Below, one piece after another: positions 52,321 to 61,509 of a stretch of 64,000 nt of DNA (position 1 is the first letter of the stretch; each line of letters opens with the position of its first letter). The translations under genes were made by a program, and so were the position numbers. A model generated the notes under the pieces. That model worked only from the letters and a program-made list of their open reading frames with translations, was not told the DNA's origin and searched no databases. The DNA is taken from the NCBI RefSeq assembly GCF_004365705.1, contig NZ_SOBN01000001.1, positions 1,752,555 to 1,816,554 on the forward strand, read 5' to 3'. This DNA is from Streptomyces sp. 846.5 (lineage in GTDB: Bacteria; Actinomycetota; Actinomycetes; Streptomycetales; Streptomycetaceae).

Positions 52321-52349
52321 GGGCGGTCCGGGCGCACCCCGGACCGCCC
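52321..52349 (+). terminator. 12-bp terminator after the phosphoesterase gene
   Basis: GGGCGGTCCGGG (52321-52332) pairs perfectly with 52338-52349 around CGCAC. It also faces the convergent flavin-protein gene. Confidence 0.88.
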
Positions 52350-52357
52350 CCGGTCTC

Positions 52358-52971
52358 CTACGTGGGCCGACCGTCCGAGGCCGACTGCCGCTGCTCCGCG
52401 GCCGCGCCGAACCAGTCACCGCCCTTGCGCCGCACGTCGTCCGTCCCCCAGGCCCGACCGCCGGTCGGGACCTTCACCAGCCGCGGGATGTGCTTGGAGC
52501 AGTGGATGTACGCCTCCTCGACCGACACCTCGACCCAGATCCTGGGCCGGCGACCGGGCACCGGGTCGACCGGCAGATCGGGATGCTCCGCACGCATCGC
52601 CTCGTCCTGCACCAGCCGAACCGTGCCGTTGACGTGCAGTCCGATCCGGTGGACGTCGAAGTCCAGGAACAGCAGCCCGATATGGGGGTTCTCGGTGCAG
52701 TTCCCCAGACTCGCCATCACCCCGTTCCCCCGGTAGTCCGGATAGGCGAGCGCGTCCGCCCCGAGCACCCGGACGAAGCCCGGCGGACCGGCCCGGAACG
52801 AGCTGTCGCACGCGCCGTCCCCGTCGGCGGTCGCCACGAACACCATCTCCTGACTGGAGACGAACTCGCGCATCCGCGCATTGAGGTGGTCCAGTCCAGC
52901 ACCTGGTCCCGGTAGAAGGCCTCGGCCCGCTCAGCAGTGCCGAACTCCCACTGCAACAGTTGTTCGCCCAT
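52358..52971 (-). pseudogene. Pyridoxamine 5'-phosphate oxidase-like gene split by a 5-bp duplication
   Basis: ATG 52971 opens MGEQLLQWEFGTAERAEAFYRDQVLD, after which the frame fails. The adjacent frame continues HLNARMREFVSSQEMVFVATADGDG and runs to 52358 with SFRAGPPGFVRVL, YRGNGVMASLGN, IGLHVNGTVRLV and EEAYIHCSKHIPRL, all typical of the PNPOx-like FMN-binding family. At the join the pentamer GTCCA occurs twice in a row on the plus strand (52889-52893, 52894-52898). Removing one copy restores VLDHLNARM. The downstream part could still be translated from an internal ATG (52861), but it would lack the first helix. Confidence 0.8.
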
Positions 52972-53180
52972 CGAGCCCTGTCCTGACAGCTGGTCGCCCA
53001 CTGCACCTCGCCCTCCGCCGGCCGGTCGCATACCGCCCTCACCTACCCTTCGCGGCCCCGACTCGATCCCCAATCGGGGTCTGTTTATGGACAAAGCGGC
53101 ATATGCCCGCCTGATGACGTCCCGGCGCGACCGATGGACCTCAATGCGGTAGGACTCTGGCCGATTGGGCGTCAGCGCCC

Positions 53181-54077
53181 CTACACGTCCCGTCGTTTCA
53201 CGACGACCAGGGCGATGACGGCGCTGGTGAGGGCCCAGGCGGCCATCACCAGCCAGGCCGTGGTGATCGTTGGCGCGTATTTGCCCAGGTCCTGGTGGAG
53301 GGCGGGGTCGGGGTCGACCTTCAAACGCTCCAGGGCCGTGAGCGGCATGCAGTTGCCGATCTGCTTCAGCAGCTTGTACCGGTCGCCGCCGAAGAACATG
53401 GGCAGGAGGAGGAGCGCCCCGACGACCCCGATGACAGAGCCGGCGGCGTGGCGGATCAGAGCGGCCAGGGCCATACCGACGAGGGCGGAGACCGGCGCGA
53501 TCAACGCGAAGGCCGTGACCGCCCGCAGCGCGCCGGGGCTGCCGATCGAGAGGCCGATATGGCGGGTGGCCAGCATGGCCTGCGTGATGGAGAACGAGAT
53601 TACCGAGACGGCCGCCCCTGCAAGGGTCGTGACGGTTACGACGACGGCGATCTTGGCAGCCACCAGCGAACGGCGGTCGGGGACGGCGGCGAAGGTGGTG
53701 CGGACCAGTCCGCTGCTGTACTCGCCGAAGACCGTCATGGCGCCCAGGCTGCCAAAGGCGATCATCATGAGGTCGCGGGCGATCTTGTTGAGGCTGCTGC
53801 CCAACGCGTCGTACGTGACGTGCGAGGAGGCGGCGGAGCCTCCTTTCAGGGCCAACCCTCGTGGCACGAACGGATGGTCGATGTAGGTGAGGTCGTTGTG
53901 GACGGCGTTCACGTCGATCACCACGCAGGCGAGCACGGTGAGCGCGACGATCAGGTAGGTCGAGCGCAGCGTCCACAGCTTGACCCACTCGGCGGCCACC
54001 AGGTCGCGGAAACGGGCGCTGGGCTCGAAGGGGGATTCCGGTGCCGCCCGGTCCGGTGTCGTCAGGGGGATGCTCAT
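53181..54077 (-). CDS. ABC-2-type exporter permease
   Basis: This is a 298-residue membrane protein with six hydrophobic segments and the large extracytoplasmic loop after the first (about residues 50-110). KLWTLRSTYLIVALTVLACVV is typical of ABC-2 permeases paired with antibiotic or lipid-type ATPases. Its ATG overlaps the stop of the ATPase gene (ATGA). The pair is divergent from a two-component system, which suggests regulated export, for example in response to cell-envelope stress. The substrate is unknown. Confidence 0.88.
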   Translation of the reverse strand: MSIPLTTPDRAAPESPFEPSARFRDLVAAEWVKLWTLRSTYLIVALTVLACVVIDVNAVHNDLTYIDHPFVPRGLALKGGSAASSHVTYDALGSSLNKIARDLMMIAFGSLGAMTVFGEYSSGLVRTTFAAVPDRRSLVAAKIAVVVTVTTLAGAAVSVISFSITQAMLATRHIGLSIGSPGALRAVTAFALIAPVSALVGMALAALIRHAAGSVIGVVGALLLLPMFFGGDRYKLLKQIGNCMPLTALERLKVDPDPALHQDLGKYAPTITTAWLVMAAWALTSAVIALVVVKRRDV

Positions 54078-54985
54078 CGGGCTTCTCCAGCCAGGAATTC
54101 GACGCTGTCGGCGGTCAGTTCCATGAACGCCTCCTCCAGGGAGGAGGTGCGGGTGGTGAGTTCGTGCAGCATGAACCGGTGCTCGTACGCGAGCTCGCCG
54201 ATACGGACCGCGCTCAGACCGGTCACCGTGCAGCTCCCGTCCTCTCCCGACAGCACGGTCGCGCCCTCGGTGGTCAGCACCGAAGCCAGCGCGCCGACAT
54301 CGGGGCTGCGGACGAACACGCTCAGCCGGGACCCGCGGGCCGCGAACTCCGTCAGGCTCTCGGCCGCGATCAGTTCGCCCTGGCCGATGACGATGAGCCG
54401 GTCGGCGGTGTGCTCCATCTCGGACATCATGTGACTGGAGACAAAGACGGTCCGGCCCTCCCCGGCGAGCCGGTGGAACAGCCCTCGGACCCACAGCACG
54501 CCTTCCGGGTCAAGGCCGTTGAGCGGTTCGTCGAACAGCAGCACCGAGGGATCCCCCAGCAGGGCCGTGGCGATGCCGAGGCGTTGCTTCATCCCCAGTG
54601 AGAATCCGCCGACACGGCGACGCGCGACAGCGGCGAGCCCGACCTCCTCAAGGACCTCGCCGACGCGGCGCTGCGGAATCCGGTTGCTGTACGCCAGGGC
54701 GGACAGGTGGGCGCGGGCGCTGCGTCCGCGGTGGATGTCGTCGGCGTCCAGCAACGCCCCGACATGCCGCAGCCCGCGGGTACGACTCGCGAACGGCCGG
54801 CCGTCGATGGTGACCGAGCCGCCGGTGGGCTCGTTCAGTCCGAGGATCATGCGCAGGGTGGTGGTCTTCCCGGCGCCGTTGGGGCCGAGAAATCCGGTGA
54901 CCTGCCCGGGTTCCACGGTGAACGAGAGGTTGTTCACGGCGGTGGTCGCGCCGTAGCGCTTGGTGAGTTCCTTGGCTTCTATCAC
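54074..54985 (-). CDS. ABC transporter ATPase
   Basis: This is a 303-residue ATPase with Walker A GFLGPNGAGKTTTLRMI, signature FSLGMKQRLGIA, Walker B VLLFDEPLNGLD and switch His in VFVSSHMMSE. The C-terminal 75 residues form an accessory domain. The start is taken as GTG 54985 (IEAKELTKRYG); ATG 55021 would add 12 residues. It energises the permease encoded next. It is divergent from the sensor kinase with about 130 bases between starts. Confidence 0.93.
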   Translation of the reverse strand: MIEAKELTKRYGATTAVNNLSFTVEPGQVTGFLGPNGAGKTTTLRMILGLNEPTGGSVTIDGRPFASRTRGLRHVGALLDADDIHRGRSARAHLSALAYSNRIPQRRVGEVLEEVGLAAVARRRVGGFSLGMKQRLGIATALLGDPSVLLFDEPLNGLDPEGVLWVRGLFHRLAGEGRTVFVSSHMMSEMEHTADRLIVIGQGELIAAESLTEFAARGSRLSVFVRSPDVGALASVLTTEGATVLSGEDGSCTVTGLSAVRIGELAYEHRFMLHELTTRTSSLEEAFMELTADSVEFLAGEAR

Positions 54986-55116
54986 CCCGCCAACGCTGCC
55001 TCCCGCGGCGCCGCGGAACATCTGACCGTCGTCCTGGTCTTCGGATCACGACCCACCCCTGGTCATACGACCCCGGTCCACTGTGCAGCCGACGGCCCCG
55101 TGGATACGCTCGCCCC

Positions 55117-56337
55117 ATGCCCGCCACTCCGACCGCGCCGCTGCTCACGCGACTTTCACCCGGCGCGTGCGTGGCCCTGGCGTGGGGCGCGGTGCTGCCG
55201 TTCTCCTTGATCAGGTACGCCACTCTGCCCAACGGCTATCTGATCTACAGGCCGCTGGGCGGAACCGCCGAAATGGTCCGTCGCAGCACCGCCGATCTGC
55301 TGATTCCCGGACCGTGGAACTCTGCGTGCCTGGTCGCGTCGATTCTGGCGTCCGTGGCCGGCTGCGTCCTGCTGCGGCGCAGACCGATGCCGGCGCAGGC
55401 CCTGCTGCTCTCAGGGACGGTCCTGGAAGCGATGGCGCTGACCGAGCTCACCCTGCAGGAGTCGCTGGCCTCCTGCGTCGCCCTCGGCTTCATCACGGCC
55501 ATCTGCCCACGCCGGGCCTCGCTCGCCGCTCTGGCCCTGACGGTCGGGGTCGTGTACGTCTACGCGGCCGTGCGGCTGCTCCACGGGTGGCGCGTGGAGC
55601 AGTCGACGGAGCTGGCCGTGGCCCTGACAGCCGTTGTGGCGTGGACGATCGGCAATACGATCCGTCAGAACCGGGACCACGCCGAGACCGTACGCGCGCA
55701 GGCCACTGCCCGGGCCGTCACGGAAGAACGGCTGCGGATCGCACGGGAGGTGCACGACATGGTGGCCCACAGCACCGGCCTGGTCGCGCTCCAGGCCGGC
55801 GCCGCGAGCCGGGTCATCGAGACCCAGCCGCTGGAGGCCCGCAAAGCGCTGACGGCCATCGAGACCACGAGCCGGGAGACGCTCACCGGACTCCAGCGGA
55901 CGCTCGGAATGCTCCGGGAGGCCGAGGCCGAGAACGCTTCCGCACCAGGTCTGGCCGACGTGGAGCAGTTGGCCGCCACCACCGCGGATGCCGGCGTCCG
56001 CGTCGATGTGCAGTGGCACGGAGAACGGCGGCGCCTGCCGGAACTGATCGACCTGTCGGCGTTCCGCATCATCCAGGAGGCGGTCACCAACGTCGTACGG
56101 CACGCGGATACGCGGTCCTGCCGGGTATCGGTGGAGTACCGCGACGAGCACCTGGTCATCGAGGTCCTCGACAGCGGACGCGGCCACCGCGGCCCGGCGT
56201 CCGCCACCGGGTACGGAATCGTCGGGATGCGTGAGCGGGTCGGCCTGCTGCACGGCGACTTCACCGCCGGGCCGCGCCCCGAGGGCGGCTTCCGCGTGGC
56301 CGCCCGGCTTCCGCTACCGGCAGCGGCAGCGGCCTGA
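55117..56337 (+). CDS. Two-component sensor histidine kinase (NarL-type partner)
   Basis: This is a 406-residue membrane kinase. The N-terminal half holds about five hydrophobic segments with short loops, so it probably senses within the membrane. The HisKA_3 dimer domain has the phospho-His in RIAREVHDMVAHSTGLVALQAG. The ATPase domain has IIQEAVTNVVRHA (N box), EVLDSGRG (G1) and GYGIVGMRERVGLLHG. Its stop overlaps the ATG of the response-regulator gene by one base. It is divergent from the ABC exporter genes, which it may control. Confidence 0.92.
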   Translation: MPATPTAPLLTRLSPGACVALAWGAVLPFSLIRYATLPNGYLIYRPLGGTAEMVRRSTADLLIPGPWNSACLVASILASVAGCVLLRRRPMPAQALLLSGTVLEAMALTELTLQESLASCVALGFITAICPRRASLAALALTVGVVYVYAAVRLLHGWRVEQSTELAVALTAVVAWTIGNTIRQNRDHAETVRAQATARAVTEERLRIAREVHDMVAHSTGLVALQAGAASRVIETQPLEARKALTAIETTSRETLTGLQRTLGMLREAEAENASAPGLADVEQLAATTADAGVRVDVQWHGERRRLPELIDLSAFRIIQEAVTNVVRHADTRSCRVSVEYRDEHLVIEVLDSGRGHRGPASATGYGIVGMRERVGLLHGDFTAGPRPEGGFRVAARLPLPAAAAA

Positions 56338-56999
56338 TGGCGGCCGTCCGGGTCCTCCTCGCCGACGACCAGCCGCTGGTACGCGCCAGCCTGCGCGTGG
56401 TCATCGCCGACACCGATGACCTCGAAGTCGTCGGCGAGGCCGGCAGCGGCGCAGAGGCCGTGCGGCTCGCCCGGGAACTCGGGCCCGACGTGGTCGTGAT
56501 GGACATTCGCATGCCCGGCATGGACGGCATCGAGGCCACCCGCCACATCGTGAACGGCTCGGGGGCCTCGCGCGTGGTCGTGCTGACGACGTTCGACGAC
56601 GACGACTTCGTCTACGGGTCGCTGCGGGCCGGCGCGTCGGGGTTCCTGGTCAAGAACATGTCGCTGGATGAGATTCTCGCCGGAATCCGGGTGGTCGCCG
56701 CCGGGGACGCCCTGATCGCCCCGAGCGTGACCCGTCGCCTCATCAAGGAGTTCGCCGGCCGCACCCAGCCCGCCAGGCCACCGCGGGAACTCGACGGCGT
56801 CACCGACCGCGAGCGCGAGGTACTGACCCTGATCGCGCGCGGCCTGTCCAACGCCGAGATCGCCGACAGCCTGACCATCGGGATGGGAACCGTCAAGGGG
56901 TACGTGACCCGGCTACTGGTCAAGCTCGATGCGCGCGACCGGGTCCATCTGGTGATCATCGCCTACGAGACCGGTCTGGTGACACAGCAGTCCGGCTGA
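56337..56999 (+). CDS. NarL/LuxR-type response regulator
   Basis: This is a 220-residue regulator. The receiver domain (1-120) has the acidic pocket in VLLADDQPLV, the phospho-Asp in DVVVMDIRMPGMDG, and Lys in GFLVKNMS. The C-terminal LuxR helix-turn-helix (about 150-215) reads LTDREREVLTLIARGLSNAEIADSLTI-like. It is coupled to the sensor kinase. Promoter targets probably include the divergent ABC genes. Confidence 0.94.
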   Translation: MAAVRVLLADDQPLVRASLRVVIADTDDLEVVGEAGSGAEAVRLARELGPDVVVMDIRMPGMDGIEATRHIVNGSGASRVVVLTTFDDDDFVYGSLRAGASGFLVKNMSLDEILAGIRVVAAGDALIAPSVTRRLIKEFAGRTQPARPPRELDGVTDREREVLTLIARGLSNAEIADSLTIGMGTVKGYVTRLLVKLDARDRVHLVIIAYETGLVTQQSG

Positions 57000-57028
57000 G
57001 GAGCGCCGGGGCGAGCTACGGTGGTGGA

Positions 57029-57718
57029 GTGACCGTCCCTGAACGTAAGTTGGGGCTGCGGAGACCCAGGACACCGTGGTACTCGGGTCGTGACCAGCGG
57101 ATTGTCGGCAGGCTTCTGCTCGGCCGCAGTTGGGCCCCGTGCCGACCGCGGTTGCTCTGCCCGTCGTTCACGCTCGTGGCGATCGACGAGGATCGCGACG
57201 CCGGTGTCGCCGCGATCTGGGTCGCGCACGACCGTACCGGTCAGCAGGAGCAGAACGGTTACATCTGGCTCTACGAGCAGGTCGACGGTCGATGGATCTG
57301 GGTCTCGGGGAGCGAATGCGGCGTCCCGGTAGCCGATCTGACTGTGGGTCGGGCGCCGGCCGGGCAGGACGGGCAGGTCGGCATGATGGACGTCCTCGGC
57401 TCCTGCGGCTCGATCAGTCTCGCCGACCGCCGCAGGGCCCGCGCGGGAGACGACATCTCGGACGCCGCCTGGGTCGGCTGCACCTTTCTGCGTGTGGCGG
57501 CCGAGACGGACCGACTCCTGGCGGGACAGCGGCAGATCACCGTGCCGCAGCACGGTTGCACCGTCATCCCCTGGAAGGCGTCCATCGCCGTCCCGCTCTC
57601 CGGACGGCCGGGGATCGGCGCGATCGCCCCCGACGGCACCTACCTCTCCGTGCTGGGGCCGCACGACTCCCTGGACAGCTTCACCTGGTCGCGACTGGCC
57701 TACGAGACAGAGGGCTGA
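57029..57718 (+). CDS. Hypothetical protein, 229 residues
   Basis: I do not recognise the family. The protein is soluble, with a basic start and a central beta-rich part (FTLVAIDEDRDAGVAAIWVAHDRTGQQEQNGYIWLYEQVDGRWIWVSG). SIAVPLSGRPGIGAIAPDGTYLSVLG lies near the end, and four scattered cysteines are present. It starts at GTG 57029, 29 bases after the response-regulator stop, so it may be transcribed with the two-component system. Confidence 0.65.
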   Translation: MTVPERKLGLRRPRTPWYSGRDQRIVGRLLLGRSWAPCRPRLLCPSFTLVAIDEDRDAGVAAIWVAHDRTGQQEQNGYIWLYEQVDGRWIWVSGSECGVPVADLTVGRAPAGQDGQVGMMDVLGSCGSISLADRRRARAGDDISDAAWVGCTFLRVAAETDRLLAGQRQITVPQHGCTVIPWKASIAVPLSGRPGIGAIAPDGTYLSVLGPHDSLDSFTWSRLAYETEG

Positions 57719-57871
57719 CCGGGCCGAGAACAGTTGTCGACGGGCTCAGGACAACAATTTGGCAAAGGTACTCCACAGGTGTATCTGCCACCACCGCGAG
57801 TGTGGTCAAGTCACCCTGCACACAAGCGCAGCAGTGCGAACCAGTGAAACCGACCACTCGGGGAGGACCTG

Positions 57872-60505
57872 TTGACCACGACACACCGCAGGCGGCGAGG
57901 GCTCGCGATAGGGTGCTTCGCCGTCGCCGGACTGATGGCCGCACTACCCGCGCAGGCGGCGTCCGGAGGCAGCAGCGGAGCCAACATCTTCGCTCCCGGA
58001 GCGGCCAAGGCCTACGCGCAGAAGCACGCAAGTGCGCTGCGGGCCGCAGCCAGTGGAACCACCTCGAAGGCCTCGGGCAGTGACGGCAGCGAAGAGGCCG
58101 ACGCGATAGCCGAGGGCGCAGCCCAGTGGTCGGAGGCGCGGACCTCCCCCGGAGTCGTCGCGCCCGGGGCGTACGGCGCCGCCTGGACCGCACTGCAGAA
58201 GTTGCCGAATACCGGGGGCAGTTGGAAGAACGTCACCAGCCTCCCCTACAACTCCGATGATCCGCGCTACCGCGACTACGACTCCAACTCCAGTGGCGGG
58301 GCTGGGCTGGTGACCGGCCGGATGGCCGCGCTGGCCGCCGACAACGAGGGTCATGTCTACACCGGCGCGGCCGGCGGCGGGGTGTGGCGTTCCAGCACCG
58401 GCGGCGGCAAGTGGACCTCGATCAGCGACGAGCTGTCCGCGCAGTCCACCGGGGCGCTGGCGCTGGACTCCAAGAACCGGCTGTGGCTGGGGACCGGTGA
58501 GGCCACCACCAACGCCGACGCCTACCTGGGCAGCGGTGTCTACGTCCTGGCCCACCCCGAGAACGGCAGCTTCAGCACCCATGACCGCGTCGGCGGCACC
58601 GAGTTGCAGAGCACCAGCATCCATGAACTCCGGTTCAGCGGAACCACCGTGTGGGCGGCGACCAGCGAGGGCCTGTGGTCGCACTCCACCGTGCACCTGA
58701 ACGGCCCGTGGAAGCTGGAGTTCGCCCCCAACCCCGCCTACCTGCCCGGCGGTTCGCTGGCCAGCGACCCCTCGGCCGCCTACAAGAACATCATCAGCGA
58801 CATCGCCTTCGACCCCGCCGACCCCACCAAGGTCGTGGTCGCGTCGGGCTGGCGCTCCGGTGACACCTACAACGGCTTCTACACCCGCGTCGGCGGCGCC
58901 TGGCAGCGGCTCACCTCGCTGGGCGACCTGCCCGCCGACGCCGCCGACATCGGCAGCGTCACCTTCGCCCGTTCCGCGGACGGCTCGCGCTACTACGCCA
59001 TCGACCAGTCCCCGGCCGGACTCTCCGCCGGCACCAACGCCCTGGACGGCATCTTCGTCTCCAAGTCCGGCTCCCCGTTCGGCCCCTGGACCAGGATCGC
59101 GACGTCCGCCACCCTCGCCGCCTCCGGCTCCGCCCTCAGCTCCCCCGGCGGCCAGGGCTGGTACGACCAGTTCCTGCAGGTCGACCCCACCGACCCGAAC
59201 CATGTCTACGCGGGCCTGGAGGAGGTCTTCGAGACCAAGGACGGCGGCACCACCTGGACCACCCCCGGTCCCTACTGGAACTTCGGCTTCGCCTGCTGGA
59301 GCATCGACCCGACCAAGCAGTCCGGCGACTGCCCGCAGACCACCCACCCCGACCAGCACGCGGTCGCCATCGGCAGCTACCACGGCAAGTCCGTGCTGTA
59401 CGTGGGCAACGACGGCGGCGTCTACAAGCGCCCCGTCAACGGCGCGGCCGACGCGCTGGGGCACGCCACCGACTGGACGTCGCTCAACGACGGCACCATC
59501 GACACGCTGCAGTACTACTCCGTCGGCGTGGGCAAGGACCTCACCAACGGCGGAGTCTCGGTCACCGGCGGTCTGCAGGACAACGGCCAGTCCATCCTGC
59601 GCGGCCTCGGCAGCGCCAACAAGGACACCGTGATGGGCTCCAACTTCGGCGGCGACGGAGGCATCACCCTCACCGACCCGACCAACGGCTGCAACATCGC
59701 CGCGGAGTACGTCTATCTGGAGATCAACGTCACCCAGAACTGCGCCGTCAACAACGGGCTGGGTGCCGCCACCACCTACAACGTCCCCCCGCCGGACAAC
59801 GCCACCAGTAGCGCCCGGTTCATCGCCCCCTTCACCTCGGACGCGAAGACCCCGACCACCTGGGTGGCCGGCGGCGAACACGTCTGGGTGCAGACCCAGG
59901 GCTACGCCATCCGCTCCTCCAGCGCCTGGACCAGCGCCTTCGACCTCGGCGCCGGCCATGTCGCCACCGCCGTGGCCGCCTCCGGCGGCAAGATCTACGC
60001 GGCCTGGTGCGGCCCCTGCAACAGCCCGGGCTTCACCCGCGGCATCGCGGTCGGCAACGCGGACGGCACCGGCTGGCAGCAGCTCACCCTGCCCACCACC
60101 GGCAGCGTCCCCAACCGCTACCTCTCCAGCCTCGCCATCGACCCCAACAACAGCAGCCACGTCTACCTGGCCGTCAACGGCTTCTCCCGCGCCTGGAACG
60201 AAGGCCCCGGCGCCGGGATCGGCCACCTCTACGAGTCCCGTGACGGCGGCCTGACCTGGAAGGACATCTCCGCCAACCTGCCCGACATCCCCGCCGACTC
60301 CATCGCGCTGACCCCGGCCGGCGGCATCGTCCTCGGCACCGACCTCGGAGCCCTCTACCGGGCGCCGGGCAGGACCACCTGGAAGCAGATCGGCGACCTG
60401 CCCGCCGTGGCGGTCACCCAGGTCCTGATCGGCCCCGACAACAAGGTCTACGCCGCCACCCACGGCCGCGGCATCTACTCCATCAGCCTCAACCACCTGC
60501 ACTGA
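57872..60505 (+). CDS. Large secreted beta-propeller protein (sialidase/GH74-like)
   Basis: This is an 877-residue secreted protein beginning at TTG 57872, supported by a strong GGGAGG 5 bases upstream and a good signal peptide (about residues 1-29, cleavage near AQA). Residues 60-130 form a linker-like region. The rest is made of VPS10/BNR-type blades with YTGAAGGGVWRSSTGGGKWTSI, YAGLEEVFETKDGGTTW and LYESRDGGLTWKDIS. The two-propeller length fits GH74-like or sortilin-like proteins, but the two catalytic Asp of GH74 cannot be assigned with confidence. It is monocistronic with a strong terminator. Confidence 0.8.
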   Translation: MTTTHRRRRGLAIGCFAVAGLMAALPAQAASGGSSGANIFAPGAAKAYAQKHASALRAAASGTTSKASGSDGSEEADAIAEGAAQWSEARTSPGVVAPGAYGAAWTALQKLPNTGGSWKNVTSLPYNSDDPRYRDYDSNSSGGAGLVTGRMAALAADNEGHVYTGAAGGGVWRSSTGGGKWTSISDELSAQSTGALALDSKNRLWLGTGEATTNADAYLGSGVYVLAHPENGSFSTHDRVGGTELQSTSIHELRFSGTTVWAATSEGLWSHSTVHLNGPWKLEFAPNPAYLPGGSLASDPSAAYKNIISDIAFDPADPTKVVVASGWRSGDTYNGFYTRVGGAWQRLTSLGDLPADAADIGSVTFARSADGSRYYAIDQSPAGLSAGTNALDGIFVSKSGSPFGPWTRIATSATLAASGSALSSPGGQGWYDQFLQVDPTDPNHVYAGLEEVFETKDGGTTWTTPGPYWNFGFACWSIDPTKQSGDCPQTTHPDQHAVAIGSYHGKSVLYVGNDGGVYKRPVNGAADALGHATDWTSLNDGTIDTLQYYSVGVGKDLTNGGVSVTGGLQDNGQSILRGLGSANKDTVMGSNFGGDGGITLTDPTNGCNIAAEYVYLEINVTQNCAVNNGLGAATTYNVPPPDNATSSARFIAPFTSDAKTPTTWVAGGEHVWVQTQGYAIRSSSAWTSAFDLGAGHVATAVAASGGKIYAAWCGPCNSPGFTRGIAVGNADGTGWQQLTLPTTGSVPNRYLSSLAIDPNNSSHVYLAVNGFSRAWNEGPGAGIGHLYESRDGGLTWKDISANLPDIPADSIALTPAGGIVLGTDLGALYRAPGRTTWKQIGDLPAVAVTQVLIGPDNKVYAATHGRGIYSISLNHLH

Positions 60506-60525
60506 TCGCCCACCGCAGGCTCCCC

Positions 60526-60567
60526 TCTGCCGCTGCCCGGACCGACAATGGTCCAGGCAGCGGCAGA
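60526..60567 (+). terminator. 18-bp terminator with one mismatch
   Basis: Arms 60526-60543 and 60550-60567 pair at 17 of 18 positions around GACAAT. It ends the propeller gene 21 bases after its stop. Confidence 0.9.
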
Positions 60568-60616
60568 CCTGTATGCCGCGCTGGTCGCGACCACAACCTC
60601 CGTTAGGCTCGGGGGC

Positions 60617-61468
60617 ATGAAACTCCACGTCGGATGCGCGATGTGGGCCCACACCGGCTGGCAGGGCCGCCTGCTGCCGCACCCGCTCGCACCCCGGGAG
60701 CGCCTGCGCGCCTACGCGAGCTGGTGCAATGCGGTCGAGGGCAACACGACCTTCTACGCGACGCCGTCCGCCGACACGGTCAGGTCCTGGGCCGAGCAGA
60801 CGGCGCCGGACTTCCGCTTCCTGCTCAAGCTGCCCAAGCACATCACCCATGAGCGTCGCCTGACCGACACCGACGGCCCGCTGCGCGCCTTCCTCGACGT
60901 GGTCGAGCCGCTGGGCCCGCGCGTGCACGCCCTGTGGGTCCAACTCCCGGCGTCCTTCGGCCCTTCCGACCTCGGCGCGCTGGCAGCGTTCCTGCACCGG
61001 GTGCCGCGCGGGCTGCGCTGCACCGTCGAGGTCCGTCACCCCGCGTTCTTCGAGGACCCGCGCTGGGAGCGGCGGTTGGAGGCAGTCCTGGAGGCCGTCG
61101 GCGCCGAATGGACGTCCTTCGACACCAGCAGCCTCTTCGCCGCCCCGCCGACCAGCGCGGCGGAACGGGAGTCCTGGGCGAAGAAACCCCGACTGCCGCG
61201 CAGGGACCGGGCGCTCACCGCCCATCCGGTCGTCCGCTACATCGGCCGGGACGACGTGCAGCGCACCGCGGAGGGCTGGCGCCACTGGACCGGCGCGGTC
61301 GCCGACTGGCTGCGCGAGGGCCGCTCCCCCACGGTCTTCATCCACACCCCGGACAACGAAGAGGCCCCCGTCCTCGCCCGCCGCTTCCACGACGAGGTCA
61401 GCGCACTCGTCCCCGGCCTCGAACCGCTGCCCGAACCCGTCCCCACCGGCCCGCCCACGCTCTTCTGA
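60617..61468 (+). CDS. DUF72 family protein
   Basis: This is a 283-residue TIM-barrel-like protein. The family opens with HVGCAMWAHTGWQGRLLP and continues with VEGNTTFYATPSADTVRSWAEQTAPDFRFLLKLPKHITHERRL, LWVQLPASFGP, TVEVRHPAFF and VFIHTPDNEEAPVLARRFHDEV. The biochemical role is unknown, although links to nucleic-acid or cofactor metabolism have been suggested for the family. ATG 60617 follows GGGGGC. Confidence 0.9.
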   Translation: MKLHVGCAMWAHTGWQGRLLPHPLAPRERLRAYASWCNAVEGNTTFYATPSADTVRSWAEQTAPDFRFLLKLPKHITHERRLTDTDGPLRAFLDVVEPLGPRVHALWVQLPASFGPSDLGALAAFLHRVPRGLRCTVEVRHPAFFEDPRWERRLEAVLEAVGAEWTSFDTSSLFAAPPTSAAERESWAKKPRLPRRDRALTAHPVVRYIGRDDVQRTAEGWRHWTGAVADWLREGRSPTVFIHTPDNEEAPVLARRFHDEVSALVPGLEPLPEPVPTGPPTLF

Positions 61469-61509
61469 CCCCTAGGACGGCGATTCGCACAGGCTCGGAC
61501 GACAGGCTC

